The notes beneath the pieces were generated by a model. That model saw only the letters and a list, made by a program, of their open reading frames with translations. It made no database searches and was not told the origin of the DNA. Source: Microbacterium suaedae (GTDB lineage Bacteria > Actinomycetota > Actinomycetes > Actinomycetales > Microbacteriaceae). Taken from it: DNA of 64,000 nt. The position numbers and the translations under genes were made by a program. The stretch covers positions 434,001 to 498,000 of the forward strand of contig NZ_PNFD01000003.1 in assembly GCF_003254645.1 (NCBI RefSeq). The letters are read 5' to 3'. Below are positions 1 through 9,761 of this stretch, piece by piece (within the stretch, counting starts at the first letter, position 1; each line of letters starts with the position of its first letter).

Positions 1-134
1 TCCTCCGGGGATTCGGGGGCTGCCACGAGGTCGGCGTCCATGATCTCGACACCATCGAATCCCGCGGCCGCACAGGCATGGATCTTCTCGACGAGACCGC
101 CCGACAGGCACACCGTCGCCACTGACGTGTTCAT
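1..134 (-). CDS. Sugar phosphate isomerase/epimerase-type protein, likely 3-dehydroshikimate dehydratase (5' end only)
   Basis: The frame starts at the ATG whose A is base 134 and runs off the left edge, so only 44 residues are visible. They begin MNTSVATVCLSGG and continue with AAAGFDGVEIMD. This is the first strand-helix-strand of the xylose-isomerase-like TIM barrel and resembles the start of actinobacterial 3-dehydroshikimate dehydratases, some of which carry a C-terminal 4-hydroxyphenylpyruvate-dioxygenase-like domain. Such enzymes turn 3-dehydroshikimate into protocatechuate in quinate/shikimate breakdown. An inverted repeat lies just upstream. The catalytic and C-terminal parts are outside the window, so the family is fairly clear but the substrate is not. 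Confidence 0.6.
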   Translation of the reverse strand, partial: MNTSVATVCLSGGLVEKIHACAAAGFDGVEIMDADLVAAPESPE

Positions 135-142
135 GCAATTAA

Positions 143-158
143 CGTACCAGATCGTACA
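143..158. promoter_or_regulatory. Inverted repeat upstream of the dehydratase-like gene
   Basis: GTAC-N6-GTAC (144-157) is embedded in an AT-rich stretch (ttaacGTACcagatcGTACataa) 9 bp upstream of the minus-strand ATG at 134. Its shape and place fit a repressor or activator site for the leftward gene. No regulator gene is visible to pair with it. Confidence 0.35.
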
Positions 159-279
159 TAAAAGGATCCGCTGCTCCTGCGGTCTGCGCGGTACCTTATG
201 AATGCGCCGTGAACTCGTCACGGCACGACCGTCCAGCGTTCCGCGCGCACGCTGTCAACGACGACAGAAAGGTCATCGC

Positions 280-2013
<1,734 letters not shown>

Positions 2014-2018
2014 CGATC

Positions 2019-2279
2019 GTGTCCCCGTCGCGCTGGGCGGCCTTCGCAAAGGGCCTGAACGATTTCTACGCGGGCCCGTACCGCCAGACGTTCGCCCGCG
2101 CCCAGCGCGACGAGGACGATCACTTCATGCTCGTCGTCCTCGCCGAATCGCTCGGCGTGCCCGATCCGGCCGCGTACTACACGGCCGAGCTGATGCCCGC
2201 CGTCTACGACGATTTCCACGACTGGCACCAGCGCGCGGGGATGGAGCGATCGCCCTTGGATCACATCTCGTGCTGCTGA
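2019..2279 (+). CDS. YbdD/YjiX family small protein
   Basis: An 86-residue protein beginning at GTG 2019, with GCGAGG about 8 bp upstream and only 5 bp after the cstA stop. It has the family pattern: a short aromatic N-terminus (RWAAFAKGLNDFYAGPYRQTF), an acidic/aromatic centre (YDDFHDWHQR) and a terminal Cys-Cys pair (HISCC*). YbdD/YjiX proteins are nearly always encoded directly after CstA/BtsT carriers and are thought to assist or modulate them. At 86 residues it is slightly longer than the roughly 65-residue enterobacterial versions, mostly at the N-terminus. Confidence 0.85.
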   Translation: MSPSRWAAFAKGLNDFYAGPYRQTFARAQRDEDDHFMLVVLAESLGVPDPAAYYTAELMPAVYDDFHDWHQRAGMERSPLDHISCC

Positions 2280-2307
2280 GGGCGCCCGCGTTCGCGGGCG
2301 AGATCAC

Positions 2308-3258
2308 ATGAGCGAGCTCCTGAACGACGTCGCGGCGCACCAGGCCGTGTTCGTGGGTGGCAAGGGCGGCGTCGGCAAGACGTCCGTCGCGTCGTCGATC
2401 GCGCTCGCGCGCGCCCAGCCCGGATCCCGCGTGCTCGTCGTCTCGACGGATCCCGCGCACAACCTCGGGCACCTGTGGGAGCAGGCCGTCGGTGACGACG
2501 TCACGCCGCTGTGGTCTGGCGGCGACGGCCCCGGACTCGTCGACGGCGTCGAGATCGACCCCGCGCGCACGGTCGGCCGCCACCTCGCGGCGGTGGCCGA
2601 GACGATGACGCGCCTGTTGCCCGATCGCCTGCACGCGGCCGCGCGCGAGCACCTCGAGTCGGCGCGCGACGCCCCCGGGACACACGAGGCGGCCGTGCTC
2701 GAACGCGTCGCCGAGACGCTCGAGACGGGGCTCGACCGCTACGACCTCGTCGTGTTCGACACGGCACCCTCGGGACACACGCTGCACCTGCTCGCGATGC
2801 CGGATCGCATGACGGGCTGGACCGAGAAGCTGCTCGCCAACCGCGACCGTTCCGAGCGCTTCGGCGTCGCCTACGGCGCGCTCGGCGGCACGAAGGACAC
2901 GTCCGACCGCGACGCCGAGCTGCGCCGGATGCTGCTGCGGCGCCAGGCGCGCTTCTCGCTCATGCGCGACACCCTGCAGGATTCATCGCGCACGGGGTTC
3001 CTCCTCGTCACGGTCGCGGAGCCGATGCCGATCGCCGAGAGCCGGGAGGTTGCCGCGCAGCTCGCGACACTCGGGATCCCGCTCATCGGCGTCGTCGCGA
3101 ACCGCCTCTCCCCCGCCTCGCTGCTGCCGGCGCGCGCCGCGCGCGAGGAGGCCCTCCTGGCGGACCTTGACCTCGGAGCCCGCCTCACGCGGATCCCCCT
3201 CATCGACGAGCTCGTCGGACTGCCGGCGCTGGAGCGGATCGCGGGGGCGCTGGCGTAG
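2308..3258 (+). CDS. ArsA/GET3-family ATPase
   Basis: A 316-residue cytoplasmic ATPase with a deviant Walker A (GKGGVGKT, residues 18-25), the STDPAH switch I motif near residue 47 and FDTAPSGHTL near residue 150. These are diagnostic of the ArsA/GET3 branch of SIMIBI ATPases. The protein is a single half, as in bacterial ArsA-like proteins, not the duplicated ArsA of plasmids. No arsB, arsR or arsD is near, so arsenite efflux is not supported. It follows cstA-ybdD by 28 bp, within which CGCCCGCG-TT-CGCGGGCG (2283-2300) can fold into a tight hairpin that may set relative expression. The role is unknown. Confidence 0.85.
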   Translation: MSELLNDVAAHQAVFVGGKGGVGKTSVASSIALARAQPGSRVLVVSTDPAHNLGHLWEQAVGDDVTPLWSGGDGPGLVDGVEIDPARTVGRHLAAVAETMTRLLPDRLHAAAREHLESARDAPGTHEAAVLERVAETLETGLDRYDLVVFDTAPSGHTLHLLAMPDRMTGWTEKLLANRDRSERFGVAYGALGGTKDTSDRDAELRRMLLRRQARFSLMRDTLQDSSRTGFLLVTVAEPMPIAESREVAAQLATLGIPLIGVVANRLSPASLLPARAAREEALLADLDLGARLTRIPLIDELVGLPALERIAGALA

Positions 3259-3301
3259 GGGTGGGCGAGACCTGGCTGATCCCCCGCTGAAGTACGGTGC
3301 A

Positions 3302-3370
3302 GCGAGCGCGATGGCGAAGGCGGTCTGCTTTTGTCACTCGTCCGATGCGCGACGTCGGGAGAGGCCGAAC
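3302..3370 (-). pseudogene. Relic of the 5' end of a small membrane-protein gene (copy of 5001-5069)
   Basis: Read on the minus strand, these 69 bp align without gaps to 5001-5069, the ribosome site and first codons of the intact 77-residue gene. About 50 of 69 positions match. The Shine-Dalgarno core GGAGGA has become GGACGA and the ATG has become AAG. The following codons still read QTAFAIALA against ETALAIALA. Similarity stops after about ten codons. The pattern is a truncated duplicate that has lost its start and its body. The two copies, in the same orientation, flank the DUF4143 ATPase gene. Confidence 0.6.
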
Positions 3371-3456
3371 ACCGATCCACATTCTCTTCTCTGCGAACGC
3401 CATAAATTCATCTCTACTTTCTCCACTTTTTCCTCTCTCGCGCGTACGATCGTCAC

Positions 3457-4710
3457 ATGCCCGCCTATCGCCCCCGCGTTCTCGACAGCGAACTCGCCGA
3501 GATGCTCCGGTACCCGGGCGCGGTGCTCCTGGAAGGGCCACGAGCCTGCGGAAAGTCGGCGACGGGTCGTCATCACTCTCGCAGCGTCGTTCAGCTCGAT
3601 GTCGAGCCATCCGCGCAGCAGCTCGCCGAGCTCGATCCCGACCGACTGCTGCGCGGGGAGAAGCCGCGATTCATCGACGAATGGCAGCTCGCTCCGAAAC
3701 TGTGGAATCACGTTCGAGCGAGCGTCGACCAAGAGCGCGACGCGACCTACATTCTCGCTGGGTCGGCCGTGCCTGCCGACGATGAGACGCGTCACTCGGG
3801 TGCCGGACGCATCGTTCGATACCGGATGCGCCCGATGTCCCTCTCAGAGACCGGCGCCTCATCGGGTTCGGTTCGCCTGAATGACTTCTTCCGTGATCTC
3901 GCCCACGTCGACGGGGAGTCGACGCTCACTGTTCCCGACCTGGCTGAGGCGGCGGCGCGCGGTGGGTGGCCCGGGTTGCAGGAACTTCCGCTGCACCTCG
4001 CGCTCGGCCGCATCCGCTCCTACCTCGACGACACGGCACGGATCGACATCCGTCGTCTCGAGGACGAGCCCCGGCGGAATCCCGACGGGATCCTCCGCGT
4101 ACTGCGCGCACTCGGCCGCGGCACAGCGACCGAGATCGCAGTATCCGCGCTCGCACGGGATGCATCCACAGGTGCCGAGCGCATGACGGATGCCTCCGTC
4201 CAGACCTACCTGTCTGCACTCACGCGCGTATTCGTCGTCGAGGACCAGCCGAGCTGGGGGCCGCACCTTCGGTCACGTGACCGTGTGCGAATGGCACCTC
4301 GTCGACACTTCGTCGACCCGTCACTCGCCATCGCCGCTGTCGGTGCGGATGCCGACCGTCTCCTCACGGATCTGGCGTACTTCGGGCAGGTATTCGAATC
4401 GATGGTGGTGCGCGATCTCCGCGTCTATTCCGCACCTCTCGGTGCCACAGTCCGGCACTACCGCGACAGTGCGGGCAGAGAGCTCGACGCCGTTGTCGAG
4501 CGCCCCGATGGGTCGTGGCTCGCCGTCGAGGTCACACTCGCCGCCGCACGTGAGGACGACGCCGCAGCGACCTTGAATCGCGTGGTCGACAACCTCGACC
4601 CGACCCACACCGCGCCTCCGGCCGCGAAAATCCTCATCACGGGAGGCCGATACGCCTATACCCGCACCGACGGGATCCACGTTGTGCCGCTCGCGTGCCT
4701 CGGGGCGTAG
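3457..4710 (+). CDS. DUF4143-type AAA ATPase
   Basis: A 417-residue protein with Walker A GPRACGKS (27-34), Walker B FIDEWQ (72-77) and a sensor-like ILAGSA near residue 100, followed by a DUF4143 C-terminal half. The tail ELDAVVE...WLAVEVTL resembles the PD-(D/E)xK-like end of this family, although the usual EVK lysine is a threonine here. Family members are abundant, often singletons and often horizontally acquired; suggested roles are toxin-antitoxin-like or defence functions, none firm. The upstream 200 bp is clearly more AT-rich than its surroundings, and the gene is bracketed by a 69-bp direct repeat. Both suggest it is a later arrival. Confidence 0.85.
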   Translation: MPAYRPRVLDSELAEMLRYPGAVLLEGPRACGKSATGRHHSRSVVQLDVEPSAQQLAELDPDRLLRGEKPRFIDEWQLAPKLWNHVRASVDQERDATYILAGSAVPADDETRHSGAGRIVRYRMRPMSLSETGASSGSVRLNDFFRDLAHVDGESTLTVPDLAEAAARGGWPGLQELPLHLALGRIRSYLDDTARIDIRRLEDEPRRNPDGILRVLRALGRGTATEIAVSALARDASTGAERMTDASVQTYLSALTRVFVVEDQPSWGPHLRSRDRVRMAPRRHFVDPSLAIAAVGADADRLLTDLAYFGQVFESMVVRDLRVYSAPLGATVRHYRDSAGRELDAVVERPDGSWLAVEVTLAAAREDDAAATLNRVVDNLDPTHTAPPAAKILITGGRYAYTRTDGIHVVPLACLGA

Positions 4711-4755
4711 CGCTCCCCCGCAGGTGCCCGGTCGACGACGGTGCGTGCCGAGACT

Positions 4756-4836
4756 CTGAGATCTCGCCGACGAACTGACGGATCGGGCGAATTCGTCAGT
4801 TCCTCAGAGAATCGTCCGATTCTCGGCGAGTCTCAG
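4756..4836. terminator. Nested inverted repeats between convergent genes
   Basis: Outer arms CTGAG-at-CTCGCCGA (4756-4770) and TCGGCGAG-t-CTCAG (4823-4836) enclose two further perfect inverted repeats: GAACTGACG/CGTCAGTTC (4772-4780 with 4794-4802) and GAGAATCG/CGATTCTC (4807-4814 with 4817-4824). The whole could fold as a three-way junction on either strand. It lies after the DUF4143 stop and over the 3' end of the facing small gene, so a bidirectional terminator is the simplest reading. There is no U-tract. Confidence 0.45.
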
Positions 4837-5029
4837 TGTCGCGGTCGGGCCGCGACGCCGCATCCTCGCGCCTCGGCCAGCTGATGAGGATGAAGACACC
4901 GATCGGTCCGAGAAGAAGGCAGATCCAGAACCAGTTCCACCGCGAGCGTCCGCGTTCGCCCGCGAAACCCGCGGCGAGCATCGCGACGGAGATCCAGCAG
5001 GCAAGAGCTATTGCGAGAGCGGTCTCCAT
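4796..5029 (-). CDS. Small two-segment membrane protein
   Basis: A 77-residue protein. The ATG at 5029 is preceded by GGAGGA at ideal spacing, which makes this a real gene despite its size. The N-terminus is a hydrophobic helix (LAIALACWISVAMLAAGFAG), followed by a basic turn RGRSRWNW and a second helix (FWICLLLGPIGVFILISW). A charged tail rich in Asp, Arg and Glu follows. I do not recognise a named family. Its 3' end lies inside a strongly folded region. A decayed copy of its 5' end is at 3302-3370. Confidence 0.65.
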   Translation of the reverse strand: METALAIALACWISVAMLAAGFAGERGRSRWNWFWICLLLGPIGVFILISWPRREDAASRPDRDTETRRESDDSLRN

Positions 5030-5101
5030 GCGTCATTCCTCCGATGCGCGGCGCCGGGAACGGTCGAGAATCAGCCTAATTGTGAGGCACTCGACCCACC
5101 G

Positions 5102-6019
5102 TCACCCCCGCCCGAACGGGAGGTCTGCTCGAGCGATGGTGTCGCTCGCGAGGGCGATGAAATCGCGCAGGGCCGGGGCGGCGGGCTCGTCGCGCACGAC
5201 GAGTCGCGCGACGACGCGGTGCGTCGAGTCGAGGGGGACGAAGACGATTCCGCCTCGGCCGTAGGACGAGATCGCCGACGCTCCCGCGATGTTCACGCCC
5301 ATTCCCGCCGCGACGACCTCCATCGTCTCGTCGGCGCTCGTGGCGACGCGCTCGAGACGGCATCGCTCGAAGAGGACCGGGTCGATCGCCTCGTACCACG
5401 GAGGGAGCCCCGGGGCGGTGCTGTCGTCAGGGGCCGCGATCCCGATGAGCGTCTCGCCGTACAGCTCATCCGTGCGCACCCGACCCCGGTCGGCGAGACG
5501 GTGCCCCTCGGGCATCGCGACGACGAGTTCCTCCTCCCACAGCGGAACGGCAGCGACACCCTCATGCGCGTCGGGAGGCGCGAGCTCGAACGACAGCGCG
5601 CAGTCGACGGAACGGTCGACGACCGCGCGGACACCGCCGGCAAGACCGACGGGGACGACGCGCGGGGTGACGCGCGGAAGGCGTTCGATCGCGGCGCCGA
5701 GGATGAGGCGCAATCCAGCACTCGCGGCCGTATAGCCGACCTTCAGCAGGGTCGGTTCGGATTCTCCCGCCCACGTCTCGATCGACCGCACGGCGGAGAC
5801 AGCACCCCGGGCGAGCGGCAGGAGATCCCGCCCGTCGTCCGTCAGGGTCACCGCGCGCGAAGTGCGCTCGAACAGCCGCCGCCCCAGCTCGCGCTCGAGC
5901 CCGGAGATCTGGTGACTCAGCGACGACGGCGCCATGCGGAGCGTCTGCGCCGCGCGGGCGAAGTGCCGCTCGTCGGCGACCGCCAGAAAGCACCTCAGCT
6001 GGTGCAGCGTGATGTCCAC
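5102..6019 (-). CDS. LysR-family transcriptional regulator
   Basis: A 305-residue protein with an N-terminal winged helix-turn-helix (LHQLRCFLAVADERHFARAA...LSHQISGLE) and a periplasmic-binding-like effector domain. I start it at GTG 6019, because the family always begins a few residues before the HTH; the longer open frame has no family similarity. It is divergent from an esterase-quercetinase operon, with a perfect palindrome of LysR type in the gap. It therefore probably activates that operon in response to an aromatic or flavonoid-related ligand and represses itself. The ligand is unknown. Confidence 0.9.
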   Translation of the reverse strand: MDITLHQLRCFLAVADERHFARAAQTLRMAPSSLSHQISGLERELGRRLFERTSRAVTLTDDGRDLLPLARGAVSAVRSIETWAGESEPTLLKVGYTAASAGLRLILGAAIERLPRVTPRVVPVGLAGGVRAVVDRSVDCALSFELAPPDAHEGVAAVPLWEEELVVAMPEGHRLADRGRVRTDELYGETLIGIAAPDDSTAPGLPPWYEAIDPVLFERCRLERVATSADETMEVVAAGMGVNIAGASAISSYGRGGIVFVPLDSTHRVVARLVVRDEPAAPALRDFIALASDTIARADLPFGRG

Positions 6020-6087
6020 GTTTCGAATCTCCCACACGCAGAACGTCCCCGCACGCCCGTATCTCGATGGAGGTCGGGACCACATGG

Positions 6088-6102
6088 TTCGATCAGATCG
6101 AA
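6088..6102. promoter_or_regulatory. LysR-type operator
   Basis: TTCGATC-A-GATCGAA is a perfect palindrome containing a T-N11-A core (6089-6101). It sits in the 142-bp divergent gap between the LysR gene and the esterase gene, where LysR activators normally bind. Confidence 0.55.
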
Positions 6103-6161
6103 TGATCGTGCGGAAGTTCGCATCGCGAGATCATGGCGCGGCACGGATCCGAACGGCCAGA

Positions 6162-7121
6162 ATGACCGGCATGCCCGTGCGCCACGACCGCGATGTCGTC
6201 TTCGCCTCCCGCCCGTCGGGAGACCTGCTGCTCGACCTCGTGTTGCCCGATTCGTCCCAGCCCGTTCCCGTCGTCATCTGGCTGCACGGCGGAGGCTGGT
6301 TCACGGGCGACCGCACGCTCGCCCCCGATCTTGCGGCGCGTGCCGAAGCGACCGGATGCGCGTTCGCCAGCATCGAGTATCGTCTCTCAGGCGACGCCCT
6401 CTTCCCGGCCCAGATCCTCGATCTGCGCGCCGCGATCCGCTTCCTGCGCGAGAACGCGCAGCGCTGGGGCCTGGACCCGAGCCGAATCGGCCTCTGGGGA
6501 TCCTCAGCGGGCGCGCACCTCGCGGCCCTCGCCGGCGCGACCGGTCACGTCGAGGCGTGGGACGGCGAGGATCCCGCTGAGAGCGCGACGAGCGTCGCCG
6601 TCCAGGCCGTCTCGGCCGCCTACCCGCCTGTCGACCTCGTGCGCTGCGTCGACGACGCCCTCGAGGCCCGACCGGGCTCCAACCCGGCTTCGTTCCCCGA
6701 GTCGCGGCTTCTCGGCGGCGTGCCGCGCGAGCGATCCGATCTCGCGACGAGCGCGAATCCCGCGGCCCACGTCGCGCAGGCCCCGTCCCTGCCGCCGATG
6801 CAGCTCGCCCACGGCACGGCCGATGTCGCCGTCGGGCACGTCCACAGCGAGATCCTGCACAGCGCTCTCCTCGCCACGGGGGCCGACGCCGAGCTGTTCC
6901 TCCTCGACGGGTACAAGCACGGCTTCCTGAACCCCGGCGGTCGCATGGAGGCCGGTTTGAAGGACGTCATGGACGACGGTCGCCTTGAGGCCGAGACCTG
7001 GGCGACCGCGCGCCGCATGGATGCCGCCGGGAACACGAACAAGACGCGGTTCGGCTTCGAGACGATCGACGCCTTCTTCCGTGCACACCTGATCGAATCA
7101 ACACGAGGAGCTGTCGCATGA
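6162..7121 (+). CDS. Alpha/beta-hydrolase, HGGG-type esterase
   Basis: A 319-residue hydrolase of the hormone-sensitive-lipase-like group. The oxyanion motif HGGGW is at 42-46 and the nucleophile elbow GSSAG at 113-117 (Ser115), and the C-terminal catalytic His is probably in KHGFLNPGG. Starts at 6162 or 6171 are both possible and neither has a strong ribosome site. Its stop overlaps the next start as ATGA, so it is translationally coupled to the quercetinase. Such enzymes cleave short acyl esters. In this pairing it could hydrolyse the depside ester made by flavonol ring cleavage, or deacylate flavonoid conjugates (inference). Confidence 0.88.
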   Translation: MTGMPVRHDRDVVFASRPSGDLLLDLVLPDSSQPVPVVIWLHGGGWFTGDRTLAPDLAARAEATGCAFASIEYRLSGDALFPAQILDLRAAIRFLRENAQRWGLDPSRIGLWGSSAGAHLAALAGATGHVEAWDGEDPAESATSVAVQAVSAAYPPVDLVRCVDDALEARPGSNPASFPESRLLGGVPRERSDLATSANPAAHVAQAPSLPPMQLAHGTADVAVGHVHSEILHSALLATGADAELFLLDGYKHGFLNPGGRMEAGLKDVMDDGRLEAETWATARRMDAAGNTNKTRFGFETIDAFFRAHLIESTRGAVA

Positions 7122-8191
7122 CTGCATACACACCGGAGGAGATCGGGCAAAAGCGCCTGGTCCGCGGATCGCTGCCCGGCGAGCCCGTCCCCTATTACGT
7201 CGCGAGCGGCGACGGCATGGCGTTCGAAACGGCCGGCCAGCTGTGGACCGTAATCGCCCGCGCCGTCGACACGGGCGACGACTTCGACGCCGCCTACATC
7301 ACCGGTCGTCGCGGGGCAGAGTCGCCCCTGCACGCGATCCCCTCGGCGCACCGCACCTTCGTCGTGCTCGACGGCCGGGTGCAGATCTGGCTCGGCGCCG
7401 CCGCGGGCGAGGACGCCGCGATCGAGAGCCGCATCCTCAGCCGCGGCGACTCGGTCGTCGTCCCCGAGGGCGTCCTCTTCGGGTACCGCATGCGCGCGGA
7501 GGCGAGCCGCCTGTTCCTGTTCTCGGCGCCCGGCGGCACGCTCGACGATCTCCTCGCCTCGGGTCGCGGCACGTCGTCGCACATCTACTCGCCCCAGGCG
7601 GGATCCGACAGCCTCATCCTCCCCGCGAACGCGACCCGCCTCGCCCTGCCCGACACGGATCCACGCGACGCCGCCGACGATCGCCTCCCGGAGGGATGTG
7701 AACCGTACGTGCTGCGCAGCCTCGAGGGCGAGCACCGCGCGTGGCCCGATGCGCTCAACAGCTACGTCAGCCGCGCCCGGAACACCGACGGACGCTACTT
7801 CTCCGTCGACACCCTCGCGGCCCCGCAGCCGTACATCATCCGCCACTTCCACCGCCAGCACACCGAGAACTTCCTCTGCCTCTCGGGTCGCGTGTGGCTC
7901 TGGGTGAACGGCGAGGAGGTGCTGCTCACAGAGGGCGACTTCCTGCATGCCCCGGCCGGCACGATCCACAGCTTCGCGATCGCGGGACACAACACCCGCA
8001 TGCTCGGGTTCTTGACGACGGGCATCTTCGAGCCGTTCTTCGACGTGACCTCCCAGCACACCGACGACAAGGTCTACACGGAAGGACTCGTGAACCCCTC
8101 GGTGATCTTCGAAGGGATCAAGGGCAACCCCGACCTCGATCTCGAGGTCGTCGGCCCGCCGCCCGAGCGGGTGTTCGCGCCCGGGCTGTGA
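7118..8191 (+). CDS. Quercetin 2,3-dioxygenase-like bicupin
   Basis: A 357-residue protein of two cupin domains. The N-terminal segment (SLPGEPVPYYVASGDGMAF) is typical of YxaG/QdoI-type quercetinases, which open the flavonol C ring and release CO. The C-terminal cupin has a full metal site: His243, His245 and Glu250 in RHFHRQHTENF, and His285. The N-terminal cupin keeps only His72 and His78 (LHAIPSAHRTF); the usual middle His and the Glu are absent, so only one metal site looks intact. It is coupled to the esterase and probably under the divergent LysR protein. Flavonol or a related aromatic is the likely substrate. Confidence 0.85.
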   Translation: MTAYTPEEIGQKRLVRGSLPGEPVPYYVASGDGMAFETAGQLWTVIARAVDTGDDFDAAYITGRRGAESPLHAIPSAHRTFVVLDGRVQIWLGAAAGEDAAIESRILSRGDSVVVPEGVLFGYRMRAEASRLFLFSAPGGTLDDLLASGRGTSSHIYSPQAGSDSLILPANATRLALPDTDPRDAADDRLPEGCEPYVLRSLEGEHRAWPDALNSYVSRARNTDGRYFSVDTLAAPQPYIIRHFHRQHTENFLCLSGRVWLWVNGEEVLLTEGDFLHAPAGTIHSFAIAGHNTRMLGFLTTGIFEPFFDVTSQHTDDKVYTEGLVNPSVIFEGIKGNPDLDLEVVGPPPERVFAPGL

Positions 8192-8195
8192 CCGA

Positions 8196-9761
8196 CTACG
8201 CCAGCCCGTCGCTCTTCGGATCGTAGGGCCGCGTGATCGGGTGCGGATCGTCAGTCTCGGCCGCGGGCGCCTCGTGTTCGACGTCGTACTCCGGAGCCGC
8301 GACGGGCTCGGTGCGGACGACCTCGAACGCCGCCGTACCGCCGGCGGCCGACACGGGCCGCGCCTTCGAGCGCATCATCACCGTGCGTCCGCCGATCCGC
8401 ACCCGGAGCGGGCTGCCGATCATGATGCCGAGCGTCGCGCCCGCGGCGAGCGCGATGCCCGTCATCCCGGCCGTGAACAGCGAGTCGAAGGCGCGCATGA
8501 ACTGCGCCTGATCGGCGTCCGCGCTCACGAATCCGAGCAGTCCGAGGAACACGCTGGTACCCGGCACCCAAGGGATCATCGCGGCCGTCGTCACCGCGAT
8601 CGACGGAACTGACAGACGATCGGCGACGACGGATCCGATGAAGCTCGCGAGGAGCGCACCGCCGAAGACCGCGCCCGCGGACGGCATCCCCGTAATCGAA
8701 ATGAGCAGGTACCAGCCTGCCCACGCCGCGGCGCCGAGAAAGGCGCTGACGAGGATGATGCGGATCCCCGCACCGTTGAGCACGGCGACCGCGGCAGAGA
8801 TGAGCATCGCTCCCGCGACGTGACCGAGCGGAGGCCCGAAGGCGAGTACCTGCTCCGGCATCCGCAGCCCGAAGCCGAGCTGATGCGCCGCCTCGAGGCC
8901 GACGAGGATGCCGACGACAAGGCCCATCGTCATCACCGTGATGTCGAGGATCCGGCCCCCCGCGGTGAGCGAGAACCCGTCGATCGCATCCTGCGCGGCG
9001 CCGACGACGGCCAGCCCCGCGAGCATCATGACGATGCCCGACGAGACGAGCACCGACGGACGCACCTCGGTGAATGGCTCGATGCCGGCCATCGAGAGGG
9101 CGAACACACCGACGGCGAACGCCACGAGTACGATCCCGCCGACGGCCTGTGTGAAGAACAGCGGCACCCGCAGGCGCGCCAGACCATGCTGCGCGAGCGC
9201 GATCCCGAGCACGGCGATGAACGCGAGCAGCAGGGTGAACGGGCCCGCGCCGTACATGAGGGCGATCGCCACGCCGAGGAGTGCCTGCACGACGATGACG
9301 ACGCCGGAGCGGTACATGAACGGCGTGCGACGCACCTTGTGGAACTGGGTGATCGCGTCGCCGAGCGGCAACCCGCTCTCGATGTCGTTCACGAGCGCCT
9401 GCAGGCGCTGCAGCTTTGCGTGATCGGGCGCGGCCGAACGCACAACCTGCATGAGGGTGATCGGATCCCCCGCGCCGTTTCGGTGATCCGAGAGGATCAC
9501 CGAGTTGAAGGTCACGTTCACGTGGACGCTGCGCAGGCCATAGGCGGCCGTGATGCGCAGCGCCGCGAGCGTGACCTCCTTGGCGCTCGCACCGATCGAC
9601 AGCATCACCTCGGCGACGCGCATGGCGAGGTCGATGATGCTCTGCGCCGTACGGTCGTCGACGATCGGGATCTGCTCGGTCATGCGCCGCTTCGCCGGAT
9701 CGCTCCAGACCGCACGCTTCACGCCATCGATGACCCTCCTGTGACGCTTGTCCTCAGGCAT
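8196..9761 (-). CDS. ThrE-family threonine/serine exporter
   Basis: A 521-residue protein. Residues from about 40 to 200 form the soluble ThrE N-terminal domain ([15 protein letters not shown]...[12 protein letters not shown]), followed by ten or so membrane helices covering both ThrE domains and a polar tail. Actinobacterial ThrE exports threonine and serine. The ATG at 9761 overlaps the end of the cysteine-synthase-like gene by 8 bp, so the two are co-transcribed. The pairing with a cysteine-metabolism enzyme and a TSUP exporter suggests that the exported compound could be a sulfur amino acid or serine (inference). Confidence 0.88.
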   Translation of the reverse strand: MPEDKRHRRVIDGVKRAVWSDPAKRRMTEQIPIVDDRTAQSIIDLAMRVAEVMLSIGASAKEVTLAALRITAAYGLRSVHVNVTFNSVILSDHRNGAGDPITLMQVVRSAAPDHAKLQRLQALVNDIESGLPLGDAITQFHKVRRTPFMYRSGVVIVVQALLGVAIALMYGAGPFTLLLAFIAVLGIALAQHGLARLRVPLFFTQAVGGIVLVAFAVGVFALSMAGIEPFTEVRPSVLVSSGIVMMLAGLAVVGAAQDAIDGFSLTAGGRILDITVMTMGLVVGILVGLEAAHQLGFGLRMPEQVLAFGPPLGHVAGAMLISAAVAVLNGAGIRIILVSAFLGAAAWAGWYLLISITGMPSAGAVFGGALLASFIGSVVADRLSVPSIAVTTAAMIPWVPGTSVFLGLLGFVSADADQAQFMRAFDSLFTAGMTGIALAAGATLGIMIGSPLRVRIGGRTVMMRSKARPVSAAGGTAAFEVVRTEPVAAPEYDVEHEAPAAETDDPHPITRPYDPKSDGLA

